From an uncultured Lachnospiraceae bacterium (GTDB taxonomy: Bacteria; Bacillota; Clostridia; Lachnospirales; Lachnospiraceae): a stretch of 24,474 nt of DNA. A program made the position numbers and the translations under genes. Below are positions 15,833-23,406 of the stretch, one piece after another. The stretch covers positions 1-24,474 of the forward strand of contig CAJTUZ010000034.1 of assembly GCA_910579735.1 (NCBI GenBank). The letters are read 5' to 3'. The notes below the pieces were generated by a model, which searched no databases, was not told the DNA's origin, and saw only the letters and a list, made by a program, of their open reading frames with translations. Numbering within the stretch: position 1 is the stretch's first letter; each line of letters begins with the position of its first letter.

Positions 15833-16702
15833 TTATTCTTTTACTGCACCCATTGTAACGCCGTGAATAAAGTATTTCTGCAGCCACGGGTAGATGCATA
15901 AGATCGGTATCGTTGAGAACATAACGATGGCCGCCTTTAACGACTCGGTAAGTCCCGGCGTCGAGAAACCTTCCTGTGTCGCCACCTCAACGTTGTTGAT
16001 GTTGTTCAGGATGTTATAAAGGAACAACTGCAGCGGATAGAAAATATCCTTGTTCACATACATCAGCGCGTCCGAATAACCGTTCCAACGTCCTACGGCA
16101 TAGAACAGAGCAAGCGTTGCAAACACCGGTTTGGATAACGGCAGATAAATGCTGACCAGTATCCTGAAATAACTCGCGCCGTCAATCTCCGCCGATTCCC
16201 GTAAACTATCGGGGATGCCGTAGAAAAAGCTTCGCATGATGATCATGTTGTATACACTCATACAGCTTGGAATGATCAGTACAAGCGGATTGTTCAAAAG
16301 ATTCAGGCTCTTCATCAGCAGATAGTTCGGAATGGTTCCTGCATTGAAGAACATTGTGATCGTTATAAAAATGTTGATAACGGAACGTCCTCTTAAATTT
16401 TCAAAGATCAACGGATATGCACAGAGCGTCGTCATCGTCAGAGACACCACCGTACATACTACCGTCAGGAATACCGTCCAGAAAAATGCTCTGATATATT
16501 TTACATCGCTCAGTACCATGGCATATGCATCCAGGTTCAGTCCTTTCGGCAGCAAATACACTTCATGCTTGATAAGCGCTTCTGTAGTACTTAACGATCT
16601 GGCCAGCAGGTTGATCATCGGCACGATACAGACCAGGCTGACGATGATACAGATAATGACGAAACACCAGTCGCCTATTTTTGCGGATTTTGATTTGATC
16701 AT
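15833..16702 (-). CDS. CUT1 ABC transporter permease, LplC/YtcP type
   Basis: This is a 289-residue inner-membrane permease with six predicted helices, of normal length for the MalG-like subunit. The coupling-loop EAA motif is RESAEIDGASYFRILVSIYLPLSKP, at about residues 166-190, where the ATPase docks. The ending IHGVTMGAVKE is characteristic of the LplC/YtcP branch. AGGAGG lies 8 nt before the start. It follows the partner permease by 23 nt and precedes the binding-protein gene by 140 nt. No ATPase is encoded in the locus; CUT1 systems of Firmicutes commonly share an MsmX-type ATPase encoded elsewhere. Confidence 0.93.
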   Translation of the reverse strand: MIKSKSAKIGDWCFVIICIIVSLVCIVPMINLLARSLSTTEALIKHEVYLLPKGLNLDAYAMVLSDVKYIRAFFWTVFLTVVCTVVSLTMTTLCAYPLIFENLRGRSVINIFITITMFFNAGTIPNYLLMKSLNLLNNPLVLIIPSCMSVYNMIIMRSFFYGIPDSLRESAEIDGASYFRILVSIYLPLSKPVFATLALFYAVGRWNGYSDALMYVNKDIFYPLQLFLYNILNNINNVEVATQEGFSTPGLTESLKAAIVMFSTIPILCIYPWLQKYFIHGVTMGAVKE

Positions 16703-16725
16703 TCTTTTTTCCTCCTATCTTTCTT

Positions 16726-17679
16726 TTACCAGATTCCACGTTCGCCGAGCTTCCTGGAAATCCAGTTTGCCAACAGCAGGAATATAACGCATACGATAGA
16801 CTGGAAGAATCCTACCGCGGTCGTCAGAGAGAACTGCAGTCCCTTGATACCGTTCTTATATACGAAGGTTGCAAGTACTTCCGCAACGTTCATGACAAGG
16901 TTGTTCTGTAACGCGAAAGGTCTGTCGAAACCGCTTCCCAGAATATTACCAAGACTCATGACAAGCAGTACCACGATAGTCGGTTTGATACCCGGCAGCG
17001 TAATATGCCACATTTTCTTAAAGCGTCCCGCACCGTCAACGGAAGCCGCCTCATACAATTCCGAATTGATACCTGCGATAGCCGCCAGATAAACAATGGA
17101 ATTCCAACCGAAACTCTGCCATACGCCCAGGAATATGTATGTACCTACCCAATGAGCCGAATCATTCAGAAACGGTACGGAATCAAATCCGAGACCCGTC
17201 AGGATCATATTGATAAAACCGGTGCTCGGTGCAAATAACTGCAAAGCCAGACCATAAATAATGACCCATGAAAGGAAGTGCGGCATATAGGCAATCGTCT
17301 GTACTACCCGCTTAAATCTCTTGAATACAAGTTCATTCAAGATCAGCGCGAAAATGATCGGCGCCGGGAATCCGATCACGAGATCGAACAGATTCAGCAC
17401 CAGTGTATTGCGCAGCGCATTGATAAAGTCTTTGTTCTTAAATGCCTTGATGAAATATTCAAAGCCGTGATTGCCGGCAAGCGGCATTTCCCATACGCTC
17501 TGTACAATACTGTACTTCTTAAAAGCGATCTGAATATAGATCATCGGTATGTACTTAAATATCAGCAGATAAAGCATCGGCAGTGCAAGTAAAACGTATA
17601 ACTGCCAATATCTTTTCATATAAACTCCGAAGTCTTGCTTTTTTTGCGCCGCCGGCGCTTTTTTCCTTGCTTCCTTCAT
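16726..17679 (-). CDS. CUT1 ABC transporter permease, LplB/YtcB type
   Basis: This is a 317-residue inner-membrane permease, the MalF-like partner. A basic cytoplasmic start (MKEARKKAPAAQKK) leads into the first helix (LYVLLALPMLYLLIFKYIPM), typical of the LplB branch. The coupling-loop EAA motif is YEAASVDGAGRFKKMWHITLPGIKP, at about residues 207-231. GGAGG lies just before the start. It begins 131 nt after the GH67 gene, a gap that holds its own candidate AraC-dependent promoter, so it may head a separate transport transcript as well as being read from the GH3 promoter. It pairs with the next permease to form the channel for an imported oligosaccharide. Confidence 0.93.
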   Translation of the reverse strand: MKEARKKAPAAQKKQDFGVYMKRYWQLYVLLALPMLYLLIFKYIPMIYIQIAFKKYSIVQSVWEMPLAGNHGFEYFIKAFKNKDFINALRNTLVLNLFDLVIGFPAPIIFALILNELVFKRFKRVVQTIAYMPHFLSWVIIYGLALQLFAPSTGFINMILTGLGFDSVPFLNDSAHWVGTYIFLGVWQSFGWNSIVYLAAIAGINSELYEAASVDGAGRFKKMWHITLPGIKPTIVVLLVMSLGNILGSGFDRPFALQNNLVMNVAEVLATFVYKNGIKGLQFSLTTAVGFFQSIVCVIFLLLANWISRKLGERGIW

Positions 17680-17720
17680 CTCACACCTCCATAAGAAAAT
17701 GAAAAATACCTGTCTTTTCT

Positions 17721-17786
17721 ATTATAAAATCATGCATTTCAGTTTTCTGTTCATATATTGCTATTTTAGCTTCATATTTTGCTTAT
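17721..17786 (-). promoter_or_regulatory. Internal promoter before the permeases with two AraC-like motifs
   Basis: On the minus strand AAGCAAAATAT (in 17784-17774) is followed by ATAGCAATAT (17764-17755); their GC cores lie 21 bp apart. A TATAAT -10 box is at 17726-17721, 34 bp beyond the second core, with a poor -35 (CAGAAA). The same motifs, spacing and -10 distance recur before the GH3 gene, pointing to a shared activator. Confidence 0.65.
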
Positions 17787-17810
17787 TTCTTGTGCACATT
17801 TATGAATAAA

Positions 17811-19850
17811 TTAATATATATCCCGTCCCTTTTCGTCAGAAATGCCTGATTTTCTGTAAAAATACGCATTGATTTGGTCACGCCACTCTTCCGCATTCTC
17901 CTTCTGCTCCATAAAACGTTCTACTATGCGTCGATATTTGACTTTATCCATTTTATCCTGCAATTTCATAAAACGTTCTATCATTTCATCCACCATTTCC
18001 ACTCCTTCGAAATGCGTGTCATAGATATGCTGGATCACCGTTTTACCTGAACGCAGCATCCATGTATACGGAATATGGTGAAAGAAAAGCAGCAATTCAT
18101 CAGGACAACGTCTCTTGTCGTCATAGACGGATGCGTTCGGCTCGTTGTACAAAAGTGCATACCCCGTTCCTTCATGACTTCTGTCCACACCGATCCCCAT
18201 ATGATCCGCCCGGTGGTATGTGCCCCATCTGCTGTATTCATACCCATCCACACTGGGACCGTAATGATAATTGGGGTTGACCATCCAGCCGATGCCAAGA
18301 GGCGAAGTGTATTTTTCGTATGCCGGCCACGAAGACATCAGCATAAACAGCAAAGTCTCTTCTATCTGACTGTCTTTTCCAAACGTCATAAAGATCCATT
18401 CTCTTGCGATCTCTTCCGCAGACAGCTCAGGTTCAAAAGCAAGTCTGCCGAAACCGTACAAGTTCGCCGCCGCCATGTCGTGTCCTGTCCAGTTCACATC
18501 ATTTCCCGTATTGGCTACAGCCGCCATACCGCAGTTATGCTGTCGGAATGTCCTGCCGGATACGATATCTTCGACCGTGTCATTTTCTTCTTTTATATAT
18601 GTCCGGAACTTTAAGATTTCCTGGAACATCGGGATCAGATAACACAGATGCCGCTGCTGTCCTGTGTATTCCTGCGCGATCTGTACCTCCAGGATCTGAT
18701 TCGTCTGTTTAAGACCGCCGAAAAGCGGATGCACGGGTTCTCTTACCTGGAAATCCATAGGTCCGTTTTTGATCTGCAAAACAACATTGTCCAGAAACTT
18801 TCCATCCAGCCCCTGAAAGTTGTCATATCCCGATCTGGCACGGTCCGTCTTATAGTCGCGCCAGTCCTGCTGACAGTTATATACGAAACAGCGCCAGATG
18901 ATATTCCCGCCGTAAGGCGCCGCGGCCTCCGCCAGCATATTGGCTCCATCCGCATGTGTTCTGCCGTAAGTAAACGGTCCCGGACGCCCTTCCGAATCAG
19001 CCTTGATCAAGAAACCGCCAAGATTCGGAACTTTACGGAATACAAACTCCATCCGCCTCTTCCACCAGCCGCGTACGTCTTCCGAAAGAGGATCCGCACT
19101 GTCCAGCTCTCCAAGTTCTACCGGTGCCGCATAATTTAAGCTCATATACATCTGAATGCCATAACCCGCAAGTACATCCGAAAGTTCTTTTACTTTGTCC
19201 AGATACCGTTCCGTGATCAGCCATGTAGCCGCATCTTTAACATTTACATTATTGATCACAACCGCATTGATTCCCACGCTCGCCGCAAGACGCGCATAAG
19301 TATCCGTTCTGTCATTCACCAGAATCGTGTTGTTTTCAAAAAAGAACGATTCTCCCGAATAACCCCGTTCAATGCTGCCATCCATATTATCCCAGTGGTT
19401 TAACATACGCATGGGCATAACGGGCGACTTCGTCCGATCAAGATCCTTTATCGAATTTCCTGTTTTCACCTGGCGGATCAGATCAAATGCACCGTATAAA
19501 ATACCTCTGGAATCGGAAGCCTCTATCGTAATTCCGTTTTCTTCGGTATAAAGCCGATAAGATTCCGCCGGCATCCCTTTTTGCAGGACAAGCCGGATCT
19601 TATGCAGGCCGGCGCCGGCATCTGCCGCCGTATAAGCTGCTTCGTCACCGCCGCTCAGGCCTTCTTCGTGCAGCGTCAGCTTATGTCCGGTCAGGCCGGC
19701 AAAAGCATTCTGCAGCTCTTTTACGCTGTTTTTTATCACTTCATCCTGTTCTTTTTCCTGTATTTCCAGATGGATATAACTGATCTCATCCGCTCCATCA
19801 CAGAAAACTTTCCCGGTATAGTCAAGCCACGCCTGTTCAAACTTCATCAT
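17811..19850 (-). CDS. aguA: GH67 alpha-glucuronidase
   Basis: This 679-residue enzyme removes (4-O-methyl)-alpha-D-glucuronate from the non-reducing end of xylo-oligosaccharides. It has no signal peptide and is cytoplasmic, and it has the usual length of bacterial AguA. Family signatures are plentiful: the start FEQAWLDY, GGFLIKADSEGRPGPFTYGR with the general acid Glu about 287, IIWRCFVYNCQQDWRDYKTDRA, LQIKNGPMDFQVREP with Asp about 366, and QIAQEYTGQQRHLCYLIP with Glu about 394. These Glu/Asp/Glu positions match the known inverting catalytic set of GH67. Adjacent ATGs at 19850 and 19847 follow AAGGAGA; the second has better spacing. It lies 36 nt after GH3 in the same transcript. Its presence defines the locus as one for acidic xylan fragments (aldouronates). 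Confidence 0.96.
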   Translation of the reverse strand: MMKFEQAWLDYTGKVFCDGADEISYIHLEIQEKEQDEVIKNSVKELQNAFAGLTGHKLTLHEEGLSGGDEAAYTAADAGAGLHKIRLVLQKGMPAESYRLYTEENGITIEASDSRGILYGAFDLIRQVKTGNSIKDLDRTKSPVMPMRMLNHWDNMDGSIERGYSGESFFFENNTILVNDRTDTYARLAASVGINAVVINNVNVKDAATWLITERYLDKVKELSDVLAGYGIQMYMSLNYAAPVELGELDSADPLSEDVRGWWKRRMEFVFRKVPNLGGFLIKADSEGRPGPFTYGRTHADGANMLAEAAAPYGGNIIWRCFVYNCQQDWRDYKTDRARSGYDNFQGLDGKFLDNVVLQIKNGPMDFQVREPVHPLFGGLKQTNQILEVQIAQEYTGQQRHLCYLIPMFQEILKFRTYIKEENDTVEDIVSGRTFRQHNCGMAAVANTGNDVNWTGHDMAAANLYGFGRLAFEPELSAEEIAREWIFMTFGKDSQIEETLLFMLMSSWPAYEKYTSPLGIGWMVNPNYHYGPSVDGYEYSRWGTYHRADHMGIGVDRSHEGTGYALLYNEPNASVYDDKRRCPDELLLFFHHIPYTWMLRSGKTVIQHIYDTHFEGVEMVDEMIERFMKLQDKMDKVKYRRIVERFMEQKENAEEWRDQINAYFYRKSGISDEKGRDIY

Positions 19851-19886
19851 CCAATCTCCTTTTTACTTCAGATCCGTTCCAACTAT

Positions 19887-22052
19887 TTACAAAACAAAAG
19901 TCTCTTCCACATGCACCGGAATCATCGTCACTTTCCTTCCGGTCATCTTTTCACTGCGGCTATCCGGCTGCGCGCCTCCGACAAATACGAAATACTGCCC
20001 CGCTTCCACCTTGTTTACGCCCTGTTTATCATATAATGCAAATGCGTCTGCCGGAAGAGAAACCTCGATCTTCCTGCTCTCGCCTGCCTGCAGGGAAACT
20101 TTTCTGATTCCTTTTAACTGCGCATTCGGCGTTCCTTCACGGTCCGCTTTCACGTAAATCTGCACGGTCTCCGTGCCTTCCCGGTCTCCCGTATTGGTCA
20201 GAACCGCACGCACCGTAATCCCTTTGTCTCCGACGGTCTCTGACGATACTTCTATATCGCTGTATGCGAATGTCGTATAGGACAATCCGAAACCGAACGG
20301 ATAAAGCGCCTCATTTTTCATATACCGATACGTCCTGTCTTTCATGGAATAATCGGTAAAGGCCGGCAGTTCTTCCAAAGTCCGGTAAAAGGTGACCGGC
20401 ATCTTTCCTTCCGGATTTTTATCGCCAAACAGTACCCGTGCAATGGCCTTTCCGCCCTGTGCGCCCGGATACCACCCCTGTACGATCGCCGGTACGTGTT
20501 CGTCCGCCCAGTTGATCGCCAGTGCGCTGCCGGAAAGAACTACCAATACGACGGGTTTCCCGCTGGCACAGGCAATCTCCAGAATTTCCTGCTGTCTGCC
20601 AGGCAGGTTCAGATTCGGTTTGTCCCCGCTGGCATACTGATTACCCTGATCGCCTTCTTCTCCTTCCAGTCCGGAATCCAGTCCGAGACACATAACGACA
20701 ACGTCACTCGCCTCACAGACTGCTTTCACTTCGGAATCCCTGTCTTTGCCCTGGCTCAAATTACTGATCTGATTCTGATACAGATGACATCCCTCGGATA
20801 CCAGTACCCTGATCTCATCTCCCACATAGTCCTGAATGCCTTCGGCAATCGTAAAGTAACGGGATGCCGTGCCTTCATAGTTTCCGACAAGCGCCTTTCT
20901 GTTATTGGCGTTTGGCCCGATCACCCCAATCGTGCCGATACGGGAACGGTCAAGCGGAAGCAGACTGTCTTCATTTTTCAGAAGCACAATACACTTTTCC
21001 GCCGCTTCCAGATTTAATGCCTGCATTTCCTTTGAATCGACTGCCGTGTACGGAATGTCGTCGAAAGGCGTCTCTTTCTTTTCATCAAACAGACCGAGTT
21101 TCATCCTTGTTGTAAAAAGATGGACCAACGCCTCATCAACGCGTTCTTCCGGTATCATGCCTTTTTTCACAGCATCCGTCACATATACAAAAAGATCGCC
21201 GCAGTTCAGGTCGCATCCGTTGTTAACGGCCATGGCAACAGATTCTTCCGCCCCCGCCGTAACGCCGTGGCCCTGATGAAAATCTTTGATCGCCCAGCAG
21301 TCGGATACGACATGCCCCTTAAATCCCCATTCGTTACGCAGAATATCCTGTAAAAGCGTCCTGCTTCCACAGCAGGGTTCCCCGTTTGTGCGGTTATAGG
21401 CGCCCATGACCGCTTCTACCTTCGCCTCCTGCACACAGGCTTTGAAGGCCGGCAGATAAGTCTCATACATATCCTGAATATCCGCCTCGGCATTGAACTC
21501 ATGACGCAGATCCTCCGGACCGCTGTGTACCGCAAAATGCTTGGCACAGGCCGCCGCTTTCATATAGTTCTCATCATGGCCCTGCAGTCCCTCTACAAAC
21601 CGTACGCCAAGTCTGGACGTCAGATACGGATCTTCTCCGAAAGTCTCATGTCCTCTGCCCCATCTGGGGTCTCTGAAAATATTGACATTGGGCGACCAGA
21701 AAGTCAGTCCTTTATAAATATCATAATCATCATATTTCTGCTGTGCATTAAATTTGGCACGTCCTTCTGTAGAAATCGCATCCGCAACTTTCTCAATGAA
21801 ATCTTCATCAAAAGATGCAGCCAGAGAAATGGCCTGCGGAAATACCGTAGCCGTACCGGCACGCGCAACGCCGTGAAGCGCTTCGTTCCACCAGTTATAT
21901 GCCTTGATCCCGAGCCGCTCTATGGCAGGCGCACCGTTCAGCATCTGAAAGGCTTTCTCCTCCAACGTCATCTGTGCAACCAGGCTGCGGGCACGCTTTT
22001 CATACTCCGCATTTTTCACTTCGTTTTTTACAATCTCCATTTTGATAACCAT
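19887..22052 (-). CDS. GH3 glycosidase, probable beta-xylosidase
   Basis: This is a 721-residue retaining beta-glycosidase without a signal peptide, hence cytoplasmic. The N-terminal barrel carries the beta-xylosidase-like segments YNWWNEALHGVARAG and WSPNVNIFRDPRWGRGHETF. The nucleophile motif is GFKGHVVSDCWAIKDF (Asp about 251). The second domain (about 360-580) contains GLDSGLEGEEGD, which likely includes the acid/base Glu. A fibronectin-III-like domain (about 610-700) closes the protein; no PA14 insert is seen. Its role would be trimming xylose from xylo-oligosaccharides after GH67 removes glucuronate. The start is uncertain: AAGGAG lies only 1 nt before ATG 22052 and 13 nt before ATG 22040 (MEIVKNEV). 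It is first in the locus, behind an AraC-type promoter and a 5' hairpin. A beta-glucosidase activity cannot be ruled out. Confidence 0.92.
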   Translation of the reverse strand: MVIKMEIVKNEVKNAEYEKRARSLVAQMTLEEKAFQMLNGAPAIERLGIKAYNWWNEALHGVARAGTATVFPQAISLAASFDEDFIEKVADAISTEGRAKFNAQQKYDDYDIYKGLTFWSPNVNIFRDPRWGRGHETFGEDPYLTSRLGVRFVEGLQGHDENYMKAAACAKHFAVHSGPEDLRHEFNAEADIQDMYETYLPAFKACVQEAKVEAVMGAYNRTNGEPCCGSRTLLQDILRNEWGFKGHVVSDCWAIKDFHQGHGVTAGAEESVAMAVNNGCDLNCGDLFVYVTDAVKKGMIPEERVDEALVHLFTTRMKLGLFDEKKETPFDDIPYTAVDSKEMQALNLEAAEKCIVLLKNEDSLLPLDRSRIGTIGVIGPNANNRKALVGNYEGTASRYFTIAEGIQDYVGDEIRVLVSEGCHLYQNQISNLSQGKDRDSEVKAVCEASDVVVMCLGLDSGLEGEEGDQGNQYASGDKPNLNLPGRQQEILEIACASGKPVVLVVLSGSALAINWADEHVPAIVQGWYPGAQGGKAIARVLFGDKNPEGKMPVTFYRTLEELPAFTDYSMKDRTYRYMKNEALYPFGFGLSYTTFAYSDIEVSSETVGDKGITVRAVLTNTGDREGTETVQIYVKADREGTPNAQLKGIRKVSLQAGESRKIEVSLPADAFALYDKQGVNKVEAGQYFVFVGGAQPDSRSEKMTGRKVTMIPVHVEETFVL

Positions 22053-22098
22053 GCTCCTTTCTCAACGGGCGAATCTGTGCGTTCAAGCACCAGTCTGC

Positions 22099-22125
22099 GG
22101 TTGAAAGAATACGGTTCTTTCAACC
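22099..22125 (-). other. Perfect hairpin in the GH3 leader
   Basis: Arms of 11 bp, GGTTGAAAGAA (22099-22109) and TTCTTTCAACC (22115-22125), enclose a 5-nt loop in the untranslated leader, 47-73 nt before the GH3 start. No T-run follows on the minus strand, so it is not a standard terminator. It may stabilise the mRNA or be a dimeric operator site. Confidence 0.6.
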
Positions 22126-22196
22126 TTCTCCCTTTCTGCCGGGATGATATACTTCATGTCCAAACATTTTTCTGCATTATTTTCCATATTACAAAC

Positions 22197-22260
22197 AGTA
22201 TATAGCTGTCCGGCTCGATAGTCTCTTTATATTTTGCTTTTTAGTAATTGAATATTGCTA
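22197..22260 (-). promoter_or_regulatory. Promoter of the GH3-aguA locus with two AraC-like motifs
   Basis: On the minus strand ATAGCAATAT (22260-22251) is followed by AAAGCAAAATAT (22239-22228); the GC cores are 21 bp apart. TATACT at 22202-22197 is a plausible -10, 34 bp beyond the second core, and the -35 (GAGACT) is poor. The geometry equals that before the permeases. The predicted leader of about 140 nt includes the 22099-22125 hairpin. Confidence 0.65.
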
Positions 22261-22387
22261 TCATATGCTTTTTATAAAATCGTTTTACTATTCTTATCTT
22301 ATAATTTTTTATCTATTTTTCCCTTTTTTTACAGCATTTTTTCCTGTTTTTATTACTTTTCCGCCGATCAGTATCGCAATATTTGAT

Positions 22388-22416
22388 TTGACATACTAAT
22401 CATTTTGTGCTAACAC
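22388..22416 (+). promoter_or_regulatory. Promoter of the second araC-like gene
   Basis: TTGACA (22388-22393), a 17-nt spacer and TAACAC (22411-22416) preceded by TGC form a -35 and extended -10. A GCAATAT motif core at 22376-22382 touches the upstream edge, which could allow autoregulation. The predicted leader is about 105 nt. Confidence 0.6.
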
Positions 22417-22530
22417 TATTATTAAGATACATCCGGAAGACATTCCGATATCTTCACAGCAGACCGGAACGCAGCGGCAATATAAACTGCGCCGGCACCG
22501 GAATAAAATGAGAAAGGCTTCGTAACCAAA

Positions 22531-23406
22531 ATGATCAAAATATTAAACGGCATTCATGAAACGGTAGACTATGATCTGTTTTCCAGCATAAAACTTTATC
22601 ATAACAGGCAGGCGGAAGATTATCCGCTCCACTGGCATACCGCCATGGAGATCATCATGCCCGTCAAGGATAACTATACCATTGTCATAGACGAAACGAC
22701 CCACACGATCGGACCGGACGATATTTTCATAATCCCTCCCGGTACGTTACACCATTTAATAGCCCCCTCCTCCTCCTGTGAAGGGGAAAGACTGATCATG
22801 CTCTTCGACTATGGTCTGATCTGTAAGGTAAACGGAATCGATTCTTTAATCCACTCGCTTCATCCTTATGCCCTGATCAGCCGGGAAGAATACCCCATGC
22901 TCAACGGCGAACTGCGCAGTTATCTGAATGAGATCAGCCGGGAATATGACAATAAAATGCCTTTCACCGAAGCGCTGATCTATTCCTCCATGATCAGATT
23001 CTTCGTCACTATCGGCCGGGCCAATTTTAACGCCAGCGAAAAGTTTCCCGGCATCACCTCGGGCAAACAGCATGAATATATTGAAAAATTCATGGATGTA
23101 TGCAACTATATTACCGATCACTGTACCGAAAATATAAATGTGGATGACCTCGCCGGTCTTGCCGGTTTCTCCAAATTTCATTTTTCGAGACTGTTCAAGC
23201 AGTTCTCCGGCGTATCCTGCTACGAATACCTGATGCAGAAAAGGATCGCTCATGCGGAAACGCTGCTGATGCAGCCGAATATCTCCATTACGGAGGTGGC
23301 GATGCGTTCCGGCTTCGGAAGTCTGTCCACCTTTAACCGTATCTTCAAAACAGCCAAACACTGTACCCCTTCGGAATACAAATCTCTGAACCGTCCGAAA
23401 AATTAA
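22531..23406 (+). CDS. AraC-family regulator, probable activator of the aldouronate locus
   Basis: This is a 291-residue AraC/XylS-family protein. The N-terminal cupin-like sensor contains YPLHWHTAMEIIMPV at about residues 31-45 and DIFIIPPGTLHHLIAP at about 69-84. The C-terminal DNA-binding domain (about 190-288) contains NINVDDLAGLAGFSKFHFSRLFKQFSG for helix-turn-helix 1, and ISITEVAMRSGFGSLSTFNRIFK with TPSEYKSL for helix-turn-helix 2. The ribosome site is weak (GAAAGG, about 14 nt before ATG). It is divergent from the GH3 gene, and paired motifs at the two locus promoters suit a regulator of this family, so it is the best candidate activator. The ligand would be a xylan-derived sugar; that is inferred from neighbours. 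Its stop codon overlaps that of the convergent esterase gene. Confidence 0.93.
   Translation: MIKILNGIHETVDYDLFSSIKLYHNRQAEDYPLHWHTAMEIIMPVKDNYTIVIDETTHTIGPDDIFIIPPGTLHHLIAPSSSCEGERLIMLFDYGLICKVNGIDSLIHSLHPYALISREEYPMLNGELRSYLNEISREYDNKMPFTEALIYSSMIRFFVTIGRANFNASEKFPGITSGKQHEYIEKFMDVCNYITDHCTENINVDDLAGLAGFSKFHFSRLFKQFSGVSCYEYLMQKRIAHAETLLMQPNISITEVAMRSGFGSLSTFNRIFKTAKHCTPSEYKSLNRPKN

Larger units (their letters stand above)
22053..22530. other. Divergent intergenic region between GH3 and araC-like genes
   Basis: This 478-base, AT-rich region holds the GH3 leader with its hairpin (22099-22125), the GH3 promoter and AraC-like motifs (22197-22260), and the promoter of the regulator gene (22388-22416). 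A further copy of the motif core, GCAATAT, lies at 22376-22382 on the plus strand, just before the regulator's -35, and another at 22477-22483 in its leader. No small gene with a ribosome site was found. Confidence 0.65.

Noticed and set aside
22053..22200. Riboswitch in the GH3 leader
   Set aside because: Only a single simple hairpin is visible, with no multi-helix conserved core or alternative terminator.
21501..22205. 234-codon open frame on the plus strand reaching into the GH3 promoter region
   Set aside because: It is antisense to the well-supported GH3 gene, with no ribosome site and no known fold.
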